NCBI GenBank assembly: GCA_029907255.1
Contig: JARYMF010000001.1
Location: 248,001 to 312,000 of the forward strand
Source: Armatimonadota bacterium
GTDB taxonomy: Bacteria > Armatimonadota > UBA5829 > DTJY01
Direction: 5' to 3'
DNA length: 64,000 nucleotides
Part shown: positions 9,401 through 17,552 of the stretch, in pieces
Layout of the letters: every line of letters starts with the position of its first letter
Numbering within the stretch: the stretch's first letter is position 1
The notes under the pieces: generated by a model
What the model saw: only the letters and a program-made list of their open reading frames with translations
Told to the model about the DNA's origin: nothing
The model's database searches: none
Made by a program: the position numbers and the translations under genes

Positions 9401-10250
9401 GGGTATCGGCGCCTGGGTCCCAGCTTGTGTTGCCCTCGACTATCAGTTGTTGTACATCATATCTTCGATATGCCCAATAGTCTTGAGATGAGTAGTTTTG
9501 CACCCACGCATCGGGGTATGAAGCATCTCCCCATGCATGGACCCTGACGCGCGCCTCGGCTCGTGTCCTGGCGGTCGCTTTGTGGTCTGCCGAGTTTACA
9601 TGTGATAGACCATATCGCCCAGATGCCGGAGTTCCTGAAACATTAATCTGAGTGGCAGTGTTGCTTATTATAGTGAACTGGTTTCCTAAGCGGTCAACGA
9701 GAATATGGCCTGCCCATTCATTGGGAGTCCAGTTTTTTGTTGTATCTTGTAGATAGCCATTTCCTACTGCAGTGGCTGTCCCATAATCACTCTTGTAGTC
9801 TCGAATGTCATCGCGGTTGGCGTCATTGGCTGGATTCCAGCCAGGAATTACCTTTTTGCCAGTTGATAAAGAAACAGTGACGTCATTTGCATAATGGCAC
9901 CAAAAGTCTTCCGCATTCTTACCATTATTCCGTGCCCAAGTTTCTTGCTTTTGGCGCTCAAATGCAGCCCATTCATTGACATATGTATCGCGCCAAATTT
10001 GGTACTTCAAGCATAGTTTCCCTGGGCGCTCGGTTTTTACCTTATTAAATCGTTCTGGACTAAGTGCCGAGTCAAAGTGTTGAGCATCCAGCACAGCAAC
10101 CGCATCTGTTGGCTGGAGGTATTCAATTGCATTTGTATTAATCCAAGGATAATCTGATGTTTTGACAGGTGCAGTCACGCATTCTACAGCGCAAGCGATG
10201 AGAATGATAACAAACGCCAATTTTAATACGTGTACCTTACTGTGCCCCAA
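6432..10250 (-). CDS. Giant secreted glycoside-hydrolase-like protein with FN3 and lectin-like repeats
   Basis: A 1272-residue exported protein. Residues 1-27 are a signal peptide. Residues about 60-540 look like a TIM-barrel glycoside hydrolase of the GHL15 type, with a beta-strand ending in DGIFVDS near residue 287. Then follow FN3-like domains (about 545, 811 and 907), each opening with DTTPPVIS or DTTPPTIS and resembling the N-terminal domain of purple acid phosphatases. Two copies of a roughly 160-residue lectin-like module start near 645 and 1007 ([FY]IR[SE]WLV[LI]GPFNNTNR ... GSDDG[IV]KVW[IL]NGTL). A C-terminal SbsA/Big-type Ig domain begins near 1172. The codon at 10250 is TTG; a better-placed ATG at 10257 opens a different 6-codon frame. 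It probably trims or remodels the exopolysaccharide outside the cytoplasm. The substrate is unknown. Confidence 0.72.
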   Translation of the reverse strand: MGHSKVHVLKLAFVIILIACAVECVTAPVKTSDYPWINTNAIEYLQPTDAVAVLDAQHFDSALSPERFNKVKTERPGKLCLKYQIWRDTYVNEWAAFERQKQETWARNNGKNAEDFWCHYANDVTVSLSTGKKVIPGWNPANDANRDDIRDYKSDYGTATAVGNGYLQDTTKNWTPNEWAGHILVDRLGNQFTIISNTATQINVSGTPASGRYGLSHVNSADHKATARTRAEARVRVHAWGDASYPDAWVQNYSSQDYWAYRRYDVQQLIVEGNTSWDPGADTRWDGIFVDSTLPYYDWPTVVDGQDRVLEYPNRDPAIYKQHTINLIAYVKAGIGNKLICPNTCGLFPEAGDAGGAVYEENTISFTGAQGPSKWEQWRTRNAKGVYCFTGYFFSYSDRAREQIHFLAHHYIAQEPYIYFGIYGFGYTPVQWFAAMEKDVGTPTEPYSVWKSGTDPVGQSYVIYKRQYTKALILCRPMNPAGQSNFGDASRVTFTLPSYTTSDGGTSNRYYSLRADGTLSEAITSIGLRNVESAILFPADTASQPQTDTTPPVISGVSVTNIGPNSATVTWTTNENATSVVEYGTTTSYGTTVSNETVLSTSHSITLTGLQPSTTYHYRVQSRDSAGNNAVSADYTFTTSADVTATAPFIRSWLVLGPFNNTNRDGYNLNLIGETDVSPTSGDVAGGLTWTPHQSTSDLIDFASIFNPNVDTVAYAHIYVKSPSAQNCQLWLGSDDGIKVWINGTLVHDNFAYRPAVKDQDKVSISLQAGWNKMLIKVDQVAGGWGFYARICDSSGKEIPGLEYALDNPQSPPPDTTPPVISAVSATITSFNQAAITWETDEPSTSVVEYGPTAAYGSNVSDTTLATQHSIILTGLLPGTTYHYRVKSADASGNLAISADLVFITPTPPDTTPPTISGISAQSGATDAVISWQTNEAATSTVEYGTSTSYGYETTDPTLVTQHTVRLTSLSPDTLYHYRVCSTDASGNEAVSQDYTFATLPMTTTGPAPYIREWLVIGPFNNTNRAGLSTDYIGEATITPSANNISNGLTWWAYKSPIDVIDLSAILYPTDYSVAYAHLYINSPSKQACELRLGSDDGVKVWLNGTLIHENAAWRPVIKDQDKVPITLKQGWNRLLIKVDNLTAGWGFAARICDTAGNEVPGLVYQLDNPLAKDTIPPRVVSAKAIDRYTIIVYFDEPVTAETANVIANYSTTAKVKFQSAKLQADGMSVLLKTTRHLRGTYTLKVINVSDLAGNKIPSVGAVNNTATYTVY

Positions 10251-10354
10251 AGTTCATAAAACCCCTTTCTTTTCGTTGGCCTATTGGCCGATTGTTAATT
10301 TTTTGAATGTTTTTCGAATAGAAATGAATTTTTGTTTCTGATTTGCAAACGTCT

Positions 10355-11452
10355 TTATAGCATTGCTTCTACCTCCTCCACTATATGTTTAGCAGTTTGT
10401 TCCCATGTAAAAAGCTTACTGACCCTTTCTCTACCGCGCTCACCCATCGTGGTGAGAAGCTCACGTGAGCCAAGTAGTTTCAGGATTGCCTCCGCAAGGG
10501 CCTTCTGATCTCCAGGCGGTACAACAAATCCTGTTCGTCCGTTTTCTATAATCTCGGGCATCGCATCGCAGGTAGTGCCAATACATGGGAGCTTGGAAGC
10601 CATGGCTTCCAAGAAGACAAAACCGAACGGTTCACAAATGCTAGGCATTACAAACAGAGAGGCTTTATGGTAAAGATCTATTAATTGCTTTCTGTCAGTA
10701 ATCTGGCCCAAGCATTTTACCCCAGGTTGTTCGTTAATTTGTGGGCCGACTATGATGAGTTGGGCATCTGGACGCTCTTCTCGCACAAGCGTAAAGGCAT
10801 CAAGCAACGTCGGACCACCCTTTCGCACAAAGTCATAACCGACAAACAAGATTGTTCTGCAGTCATAGCCATCAGTGCGCTCTTGGATAGACGAGAAGTT
10901 AATGCCTGCTCTCACAGTTCTTGTTTTCGATTCAGACACCCCATAATCGACGATGATGGACTTTCGAGTATAGTCACTTAGGGTAAGAACCCTTCCAGCT
11001 TGCTGATAGAGTTTTGTCTCAAGTTCATACCAACGATTAGCAGATTTTATGTTCTTGAAATCCGCCCATGGGGGATACTCCCTCGAAGCAAGTGCTGTAG
11101 TGAAGTCATTGTATGTTGCATAAGGGATATCAGTGCGGCCTGGCGAGAAAAGCCCGCCGATTTGCAGTATTGCATCAGGCTTTTTTGGAAGTTTCGAAAT
11201 TCCCTGAGCTGCTAGTCGGCTGCGGGCTTTGAAAACTTGATAGCTTTTGAATGCTTGGTTCAAAGCCCGCGAATAACGACGCTTCCACACGGCTAGTCGT
11301 GGATGGAATGTTTTCAGCTTGAGCGTTAAGTCAGTAAGCTTAGGAAACGGTACATCCACAACATCCAAATCAACGCGACGCGATAGTTCGCGTATGAGAT
11401 GCGGATTTGCTCCCGAATATGCAATATTTAATAAGCAAAGTCTAAGCCGCAT
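10355..11452 (-). CDS. GT4-type glycosyltransferase
   Basis: A 365-residue GT-B enzyme. The donor-binding half is well conserved: TILFVGYDFVRKGGPTLLDA near residue 195, then PSICEPFGFVFLEAMASKLP and the EIIENGRTGFVVPPGD loop. The E-x7-E motif of retaining GT4 enzymes is visible as EPFGFVFLE. The N-terminal domain (MRLRLCLLNIAYSGANPHLI) is less typical, which suggests a particular acceptor. The ATG lies inside the end of the gene upstream in transcription order (11-base overlap with the gene ending at 11442). It is the last glycosyltransferase before the secreted glycoside hydrolase. It should add a sugar to the exopolysaccharide precursor. Confidence 0.85.
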   Translation of the reverse strand: MRLRLCLLNIAYSGANPHLIRELSRRVDLDVVDVPFPKLTDLTLKLKTFHPRLAVWKRRYSRALNQAFKSYQVFKARSRLAAQGISKLPKKPDAILQIGGLFSPGRTDIPYATYNDFTTALASREYPPWADFKNIKSANRWYELETKLYQQAGRVLTLSDYTRKSIIVDYGVSESKTRTVRAGINFSSIQERTDGYDCRTILFVGYDFVRKGGPTLLDAFTLVREERPDAQLIIVGPQINEQPGVKCLGQITDRKQLIDLYHKASLFVMPSICEPFGFVFLEAMASKLPCIGTTCDAMPEIIENGRTGFVVPPGDQKALAEAILKLLGSRELLTTMGERGRERVSKLFTWEQTAKHIVEEVEAML

Positions 11453-12659
11453 GTTGAAACAACTCCGGGCGCGAAGTTTTTAGCAAATCATTCCAAACAC
11501 TTTCAATGCGTTCTGCCGACGCCTTCCAACTGTACTGTTCAGCGACAAACTTTCTTGCTTCTTGCATTTTTTCTTTTGGAGTTGGCGATTTCAACAAATG
11601 AATTACTCGTTCGGCGAATGCCCTAGGGTTATCTTCTATTGCCACCCAAGGCTCGATGCCTTTTAGTCCTTCAGCACCCACGGTTGTAGAGACTACAGGT
11701 GTGCACGTGGCAAGCGCCTCTAAGATTTTTAACCTGCTACCTCCTCCGATTCGAAGAGGGACAACGCATACGGAGGCGCGGCATAGATTGGGCCGCACAT
11801 CTTTGACGGTGCCGGTTACTTCGATACTTTTATCCAGCGCGGCTACTTTAAGAATGCTCTTTGGTGGCTTCCGGCCAACAATTGAGAATGTCACTTTGGG
11901 TACTTTGGCTTTCACGATTGGCCAGATTTCGTGCAAGAAATAAAGTACGGCATCTTGGTTTGGCCGCCAGTCCATTGCTCCAACGTAAGCGATGTTTGAA
12001 GGGTCTCGCTCGGAGAGTCCTGGTTGGAAATATTCGGTGTCTACTCCATTAGGCACCACCACCGAGCCGAGTCTATACCAATCTACCATTAATCGCCGGT
12101 CATCATTGGAAACAACCAAAACCCTGGCAAAATATCGGTATGTCTCCGATTCGTACTTAAACATCTTTCGATATTGGTTAAACATAAAAAACCGTTTTAA
12201 CGGATTAACCGATGTTTCAGCGTATCTCAGCCAGATTTGAGCTTCGACGTTTTGCGTGCCAACGCAATCAGGACTGCCTGCTGCTTGTAGAGCTGTTCGT
12301 GCTAATGGCGTTGACTCACAGTGGATTATGTCATACGTTTCGCGGCTTAGATGGTCGCGAATTGCTTTTGCTAAAAGATCAGATGTGTATTTCCTTACTG
12401 TTAATGGGTCGCTACAGAACGGTGCGGATAGGAGATTGAAACAAAAAGAAGCCATTGTATTGTTATTAGGTTCTGGGACTGTTATCAATTTTCGACAAAT
12501 CGACTGTATGAACGCTTGCGGAGGAGTTTCCTCCGGCTCGAAAGTTACTAATGTAATCCAGTGCTTCTCCGAAAGCCGTCGAAGCAGGTTATATGTTCGC
12601 AGTTTTCCGCCGTTATCGAGTGGAAACGGCATTCGTGTTGTTATCACTAAGATTTTCAT
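11442..12659 (-). CDS. GT4-type glycosyltransferase (EpsH1-associated type)
   Basis: A 405-residue glycosyltransferase starting MKILVITTRMPFPLDNGGKL, the usual N-terminus of PEP-CTERM/EpsH1-associated sugar transferases. A TTG eight codons upstream (12683) is an alternative start but has no better ribosome binding site. The donor domain reads NIAYVGAMDWRPNQDAVLYF and GGGSRLKILEALATCTPVVS, followed by GAEGL. It is paralogous to the proteins at 411-1595 and 2580-3746 on the other strand. It starts 13 bases after the preceding stop and overlaps the next gene. It probably acts in the same polysaccharide assembly line. Confidence 0.83.
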   Translation of the reverse strand: MKILVITTRMPFPLDNGGKLRTYNLLRRLSEKHWITLVTFEPEETPPQAFIQSICRKLITVPEPNNNTMASFCFNLLSAPFCSDPLTVRKYTSDLLAKAIRDHLSRETYDIIHCESTPLARTALQAAGSPDCVGTQNVEAQIWLRYAETSVNPLKRFFMFNQYRKMFKYESETYRYFARVLVVSNDDRRLMVDWYRLGSVVVPNGVDTEYFQPGLSERDPSNIAYVGAMDWRPNQDAVLYFLHEIWPIVKAKVPKVTFSIVGRKPPKSILKVAALDKSIEVTGTVKDVRPNLCRASVCVVPLRIGGGSRLKILEALATCTPVVSTTVGAEGLKGIEPWVAIEDNPRAFAERVIHLLKSPTPKEKMQEARKFVAEQYSWKASAERIESVWNDLLKTSRPELFQHAA

Positions 12660-12672
12660 TTTAGTAAATAAA

Positions 12673-13806
12673 TCACGCAGCAAGCAGTTCTTCTGTTACT
12701 GAATCTCCAATGCAAGAAAGATAAACTTCCTCTAGTAGAGGCACGTTTCTTTTAAATGAAAATTTTTCCTCGATGAGTTGCCTTCCATGTGCGCCCATTG
12801 CCACTGCGACTTCAGCATGTGTGAGAATGTCTATAATGGCGCTGGCTATTTCCATGGGTTGCTTGGAGCGAACAAGCAACCCATTGTATCCTGGAATCAC
12901 TACCTCGCCGACGCCTCCAACGTTGGATGCGATGACTGGCTTGCCAATCGCGCACGCTTCCAAGAGTGCAATGGGTAGGCCTTCGGTAAGTGAGGGAAGA
13001 ACAAAAACATCGCATTCCCTTAGGTAGTCAAGCGGTCTGCTAGTATGACCTATGAACCTGACTGACGATTCAATACCCAAGGCCTGTGCTTGCCTCAACA
13101 ACTTAGGCATTTCTGGGCCGTCGCCTACTAATACAAGCTGGGCATTTTTCAAGTGCTCCACGACATAACGCCAAGCATTCAAAAGAAAGCGATGTCCTTT
13201 CTCGACGCTTAGCCTTCCAACGCTACAAACTATATGACTCTTCGACTTCCCACCGCCGTTTGAAGCTACAGGTAATATCTCTTCGGGATCGATGGAATTG
13301 TATACTCGGTTGAGCTTTCTATCGGATAATCCATATCGACGCAGTCGAGTTCTGAGTGCATCCGAGACGCAAACAATTTTGTGCATTGCTCTTAGGACAA
13401 TCCGGTCAAGAAACTCGTATAAACGCACCTTATTAGTATTGCCAGCATATCCATGCACGGTTGCCCCTAGCGGAATGTTGAGGCCTCTAGTAGCAAGGAA
13501 AGCATAAACGTTTGCCCTATAGTCTTGCGGGCAAAGCATATCTATCTTGTGTTCTTCTATTATTTGCTTCAGCGCGTACACGCCTTTTTTGTCAAAAGCT
13601 CGTTCAGTCGGAATCAAGCAAGTTTTAAGCCCAAAGCTCGCGGCAACTTCAAGTAAGGGGTTTTTCCAGCCCAACATATCGCTAAATGTACAGATTATTG
13701 GACAAAACAGCTTAGGGTTAAGCCGTCGAGCAAATCCAACAATCTGGCGCTCTGGGCCTCCATAAGATTTCGTACTTCGAATCATCAGAAGCCGCACGGC
13801 GCTCAT
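12673..13806 (-). CDS. GT4-type glycosyltransferase
   Basis: A 377-residue GT-B glycosyltransferase. It begins MSAVRLLMIRSTKSYGGPER with the GG-x-E loop of GT4 acceptor domains. The C-terminal half carries VGRLSVEKGHRFLLNA, LVGDGPEMPKLLRQA, PSLTEGLPIALLEACAIGKP and SNVGGVGEVV, all standard for this family (E-x7-E as EGLPIALLE). The ATG overlaps the stop of the GT2 upstream (ATGA), so the two are translationally coupled. Its place in the middle of the cluster supports a role in building the repeat unit. Linkage and sugar cannot be inferred. Confidence 0.87.
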   Translation of the reverse strand: MSAVRLLMIRSTKSYGGPERQIVGFARRLNPKLFCPIICTFSDMLGWKNPLLEVAASFGLKTCLIPTERAFDKKGVYALKQIIEEHKIDMLCPQDYRANVYAFLATRGLNIPLGATVHGYAGNTNKVRLYEFLDRIVLRAMHKIVCVSDALRTRLRRYGLSDRKLNRVYNSIDPEEILPVASNGGGKSKSHIVCSVGRLSVEKGHRFLLNAWRYVVEHLKNAQLVLVGDGPEMPKLLRQAQALGIESSVRFIGHTSRPLDYLRECDVFVLPSLTEGLPIALLEACAIGKPVIASNVGGVGEVVIPGYNGLLVRSKQPMEIASAIIDILTHAEVAVAMGAHGRQLIEEKFSFKRNVPLLEEVYLSCIGDSVTEELLAA

Positions 13807-14954
13807 GTTGATATTCCTTCAAGCGGGCGCTTTGATGGCTGCCAAACTGATATGCGCTCACCACGGGCATATTTCCAACATGCTACAAGAGCGGAGAAAT
13901 GCGTGTGTATCAAGAAGTATGGGATGCGAACAATTGCTAATTTGGCAGCGAGTCCCTCAGATATGGCGCCAAGAAATGCCAAAGTGTAAAAAATGAGTTG
14001 AATCCCTAATGCAACCTTGTACAAATCAGATATTCCATAAATGAACGCATTCGCGCTCAGCAAAGATACCAGAAATACTGCGCCACTCCAGCGCAGAATT
14101 TTGTGACTCAAAAGCTCGAGAGAAAAAAGTCCAGAGCGAATTGGGTTCAGCAGGGGAAGCATGTAGGGCAGGCAAGCGACTCCAAGCAAAACAGTACGGA
14201 ATTTTCTTTGAAATTCCTCACGCTGGGTGCGAACTGCGCCTATGTTGGCATGGGCAAGGGGGTCGCTTATTGTCCTGTACCCCCGCTTGACCGTCTCAAG
14301 AACAGAGAGTAGGTCTGTTGCAGCATGAGGTATGAATATTGGGCAAAGTTCCCTGCGAATTGCATAAAATGAACCGCACACACACGTGCAAGAGCCAATC
14401 CTGCTTTCTAGCCGTCTTAGCCACATCAAATACTTCATGTATGTACCTTCGCTCGCACCGCTTCCTTGTGCGAGAACGTGATTCTCAGCAGAGACACATC
14501 CAACCGTTGGGTCTGCAAAATTTGATACAAGCTCTTCTAGACAATTTGGCTCAGCTAGTGCGCCAATATCCGTAAATACTAGTATCTCACCCTTTGCAAA
14601 CCGAACTGCATGATTTAGGGCTATTGATTTACCCACCCATTCGTTTATCACTAGACATCGCACGCCAGCTGCTTCAAACTCTGAAGCAATCTCTGCAGTG
14701 CGATCCGTAGAGCCGTCTGATACTAGGATGATCTCTAACCGGTCTTTAGGATAATGCAATGATAGGGTATTTGCAAGTTTCAATCTAACGCCTGCTTGCT
14801 CATTATGAGCAGCTATTATGATGCTTAATTTTGGATGTATTCGCTTGCGATATACAGGTTTTCTGCGAAAACAGCCTATAATCATCAGCGAAAATGGGTA
14901 GCCGACGTAGGTGTAGAAAAGCAATGCAAAACTGATCCAGAAAATCGCTTCCAT
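13803..14954 (-). CDS. Membrane-anchored GT2 glycosyltransferase (cellulose-synthase-like)
   Basis: A 383-residue processive-type GT2. An N-terminal transmembrane segment (IFWISFALLFYTYVGYPFSL) precedes the GT-A domain: LSIIIAAHNEQAGV, VSDGSTDRTAEI, and FTDIGALAEPN in the position of the second acidic motif. The C-terminal third has three or four hydrophobic segments. A Q-x-x-RW motif is not evident, so it is more like EpsO/exopolysaccharide GT2 proteins than true cellulose synthases. AGAGGTAGG upstream of the ATG at 14954 is a fair ribosome binding site. It may act at the inner face of the cytoplasmic membrane on a lipid-linked acceptor. Confidence 0.84.
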   Translation of the reverse strand: MEAIFWISFALLFYTYVGYPFSLMIIGCFRRKPVYRKRIHPKLSIIIAAHNEQAGVRLKLANTLSLHYPKDRLEIILVSDGSTDRTAEIASEFEAAGVRCLVINEWVGKSIALNHAVRFAKGEILVFTDIGALAEPNCLEELVSNFADPTVGCVSAENHVLAQGSGASEGTYMKYLMWLRRLESRIGSCTCVCGSFYAIRRELCPIFIPHAATDLLSVLETVKRGYRTISDPLAHANIGAVRTQREEFQRKFRTVLLGVACLPYMLPLLNPIRSGLFSLELLSHKILRWSGAVFLVSLLSANAFIYGISDLYKVALGIQLIFYTLAFLGAISEGLAAKLAIVRIPYFLIHTHFSALVACWKYARGERISVWQPSKRPLEGIST

Positions 14955-15025
14955 ATTTTCCTACCTCTTTTGTCTGGAACGTTAAAAATACCACCCGTCG
15001 AGCCCCCAGCTTCATTTGATATGCT

Positions 15026-16129
15026 TTATTGTTGTACCCTGCCAAACTTTAAATAAAGGCTGTAATATGCATTTTTCATTGCTTCAAGGCTGAAGTTGTT
15101 TAAAATTTTTTTTCTGCCCTCGATTCCCATACTTTTAGCCAAGGTTGGGTTTTGGAGAATAACTTCAATTTTTTCTGCAAGGCGATTATAATCGCCTGGC
15201 GGAACGAGAAACCCCGTGATGCCCTCTTCGATCAGTTCTGCAATTCCTCCCACATTGCTTGCGACGACTGGCAATCCTGCCGCCATAGCTTCAATAACGC
15301 TTACCGGGAGACCTTCAACTTTGCTTGCCAGCACGAATAAATCGAGAGATTTAAGTACGTTTGGAATATCTTCTCTGAATCCAAGAAAATGCACATTTCT
15401 GCTTACGCCTAAGTATTCTCTTAGCCTCATGAGTGCTTGTGCGGTTTTATCTACACCATCGCCAACCATCATAAAATGGGTCTTGGGAACTTTTTTTATC
15501 ACCATTGCTGCTGCTCTAATTGCCACCTCATGGTCTTTTGCCGGCCGGAGGTTTGCCACCATACCCATTAGACGCGAGTCATCCGGAATGCAAAGTTCTT
15601 GTCGAAACTTATTCTTGGAATCTCCCATAAATTGTGAGACATCCACTCCGTTGTATATGCATATAATCTTGTTTGCTGGCACACCTGCGCTATTAAGCTT
15701 AAGTGCGACTGCTTTTGATACAGCCACAATTTGAGAGACGCATCGACTTAAAAGTGCATTGATGAGTTTTCGCTTCCATGTTTCCAACTCATACACTGTT
15801 GAATGAATGGTGAGAATTATTGGCGTGTGTGAAATTAAACTTGCCAATGTGGATGGTAAGTTTGCATCAAACATATGGCTGTGGATGATGTCCGGGCGGA
15901 AAGTTTTGATTACTTTTGCGATTTCGAATATCTGCCATTTTCTATCTTGTGTAGCCAACGGAAAAGCCTTAATATCTGATTCTTTGAGCTTTTGGAATAG
16001 GTAGGGGTCGCTGCCTGGACTCGCCACGGCAATATCTGAACCGTTTTCTTTAAGCGATTTAGCAAGCGAGAGTACTATTTGTTCTGCTCCGCCTGCGCCG
16101 GAGGTGGGGACGACTTGAAGTATTCTCAT
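15026..16129 (-). CDS. GT4-type glycosyltransferase
   Basis: A 367-residue GT-B enzyme beginning MRILQVVPTSGAGGAEQIVL with the classic GGAE loop. Downstream motifs are DIIHSHMFDANLP, MGMVANLRPAKDHEVAIRAA, MMVGDGVDKTAQA, SKVEGLPVSVIEAMAAGLPV and SNVGGIAELIEEGITGFLVP, so all parts of a GT4 donor site are present. GGAGGTGA precedes the ATG, which overlaps the stop of the ligase-like gene by 4 bases. It is the first glycosyltransferase of the minus-strand operon after the chain-length and polymerase genes. The specific sugar is unknown. Confidence 0.88.
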   Translation of the reverse strand: MRILQVVPTSGAGGAEQIVLSLAKSLKENGSDIAVASPGSDPYLFQKLKESDIKAFPLATQDRKWQIFEIAKVIKTFRPDIIHSHMFDANLPSTLASLISHTPIILTIHSTVYELETWKRKLINALLSRCVSQIVAVSKAVALKLNSAGVPANKIICIYNGVDVSQFMGDSKNKFRQELCIPDDSRLMGMVANLRPAKDHEVAIRAAAMVIKKVPKTHFMMVGDGVDKTAQALMRLREYLGVSRNVHFLGFREDIPNVLKSLDLFVLASKVEGLPVSVIEAMAAGLPVVASNVGGIAELIEEGITGFLVPPGDYNRLAEKIEVILQNPTLAKSMGIEGRKKILNNFSLEAMKNAYYSLYLKFGRVQQ

Positions 16130-17517
16130 ACTGATTCACCTCCGGTTTTTGGTTGCCTTGAGTTTATTATGTTTGCCATGCTTACGGTAAGCGCGGCGAG
16201 ATAATATGGATGAGAGTAAAGTAATGCAGATAGAAATGTAGCACTAGCCAGATACCCAGTCATGCCTAGCATAAATCCTGCAGCCATTCGGCGTTCCCAA
16301 TTGGTAGGTGGCGCAACTGTGCGAGATAAGTATATTTTTAGGCAATCAAGGTACGTCAGACTTACTAGCAAGCCAAAGAATATACATCCTACGATTCCTA
16401 ATTCCGCGATGCATTCAAAGTATATACTGTGGGGTGCACGCCAAATCCCGGGTGCGCCTGGAGGGCGATATATCCTTCCGTATGCTGTTTCGAAATTCCC
16501 TGGTCCAACGCCAAAGAACGGACGATCGTGAAACATTGCCCGTGCTGCTTTCCAAGCATAAAGGCGGTTTTGAGCCGATTCGTCCTGTTGGTAGTGAGAA
16601 ATTGAGATAATACGTTCTTTGTAGGAATCAGGTGATACATACCAAGCTATAACTAAAAGCGCCGAAAGTGTTAAAAACGCGATTGTCCGTCGCTTCGCAA
16701 GCAAGCTCATTCCTAAGAGGACGCATAAGAGTCCTACAAATCCACCGCGCGAAAATGTTGAGATGATTCCTGCTATAAGAGCAACAAATGTAGCTCCAGC
16801 TATTGTCTTTTCAAGTGTTTTCTCGGAGGCTTGAAACAAAGAGCCTGCTATTGGGAGTATGACAAGCATTGCCATTGCAAGGTCGTTGCGGTCCCCCAGG
16901 AAGCCTTCTCCCGGCCCCGTTGCGAAGTCACCCGTCCGTTGATACATAAATACAGACCGGCTTGCAAGATAGAAGCCTAGCAAGACCATAACCCAAATGA
17001 ACTGCTTTAAGCGGTGAGTAGTGGTTATCAAATTTGTCATAATTAGGAAGACTATCCAAATCTTCGCTGCGTCGATAGTTACTTGAAGCGCTTGGGATTT
17101 CCAAATCGCTGTGATTATTGATACCAGCATGGTTGATATAAAGCCCGCTAGCATCCAGCTTTGCTTGCTCCATACTATCTCTTGCGAGCGGTCTTTTGAC
17201 TTTGCGATAACCAATCCAATCATTGTTAGTGCCGCTACAATAAGTGCAGGCCGCCAGCTAGCAATGCTTGGCATTACATCACCAGGGCGCATATATTCAA
17301 CGAGTAGATAAAGTATCAATCCTGCGAAGGGAAAAGTTAGGGTAATCCATGCGCATGCAATTGCTGCCGATATTCGCATTAATGCTCCTGGGCGGGCAAA
17401 TACAAGAAGAAGCCCCGCTAATGCCGAAACTAAACTGAGATTCACCAGGCTGCGAGAAGTTTTCAAAGGTTGTGTTTTTAATTCAGATATTGCTGGCGAA
17501 CCGACAATGCTTTTCAT
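16126..17517 (-). CDS. O-antigen ligase/Wzy-type polymerase family membrane protein
   Basis: A 463-residue protein with about twelve hydrophobic segments. The large periplasmic loop carries FGVGPGNFETAYGRIY followed by APHSIYFECIAELGIVG, which is the H-S/N-x-[YF]-E-x-x-x-E-x-G-[IL] signature of the O-antigen ligase (PF04932) family. An SRGGFVG motif precedes the loop. The protein resembles the putative O-glycosylation ligases of EpsH/exosortase loci. It sits between the Wzc-like gene (35 bases away) and a glycosyltransferase (4-base overlap), so polymerisation or ligation of the repeat unit at the periplasmic face of the inner membrane is likely. Polymerase and ligase cannot be separated by sequence alone. 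Confidence 0.84.
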   Translation of the reverse strand: MKSIVGSPAISELKTQPLKTSRSLVNLSLVSALAGLLLVFARPGALMRISAAIACAWITLTFPFAGLILYLLVEYMRPGDVMPSIASWRPALIVAALTMIGLVIAKSKDRSQEIVWSKQSWMLAGFISTMLVSIITAIWKSQALQVTIDAAKIWIVFLIMTNLITTTHRLKQFIWVMVLLGFYLASRSVFMYQRTGDFATGPGEGFLGDRNDLAMAMLVILPIAGSLFQASEKTLEKTIAGATFVALIAGIISTFSRGGFVGLLCVLLGMSLLAKRRTIAFLTLSALLVIAWYVSPDSYKERIISISHYQQDESAQNRLYAWKAARAMFHDRPFFGVGPGNFETAYGRIYRPPGAPGIWRAPHSIYFECIAELGIVGCIFFGLLVSLTYLDCLKIYLSRTVAPPTNWERRMAAGFMLGMTGYLASATFLSALLYSHPYYLAALTVSMANIINSRQPKTGGESV

Positions 17518-17552
17518 CCTGCTACCTTTTAAGTAATGTCCTTGGTGCTATA

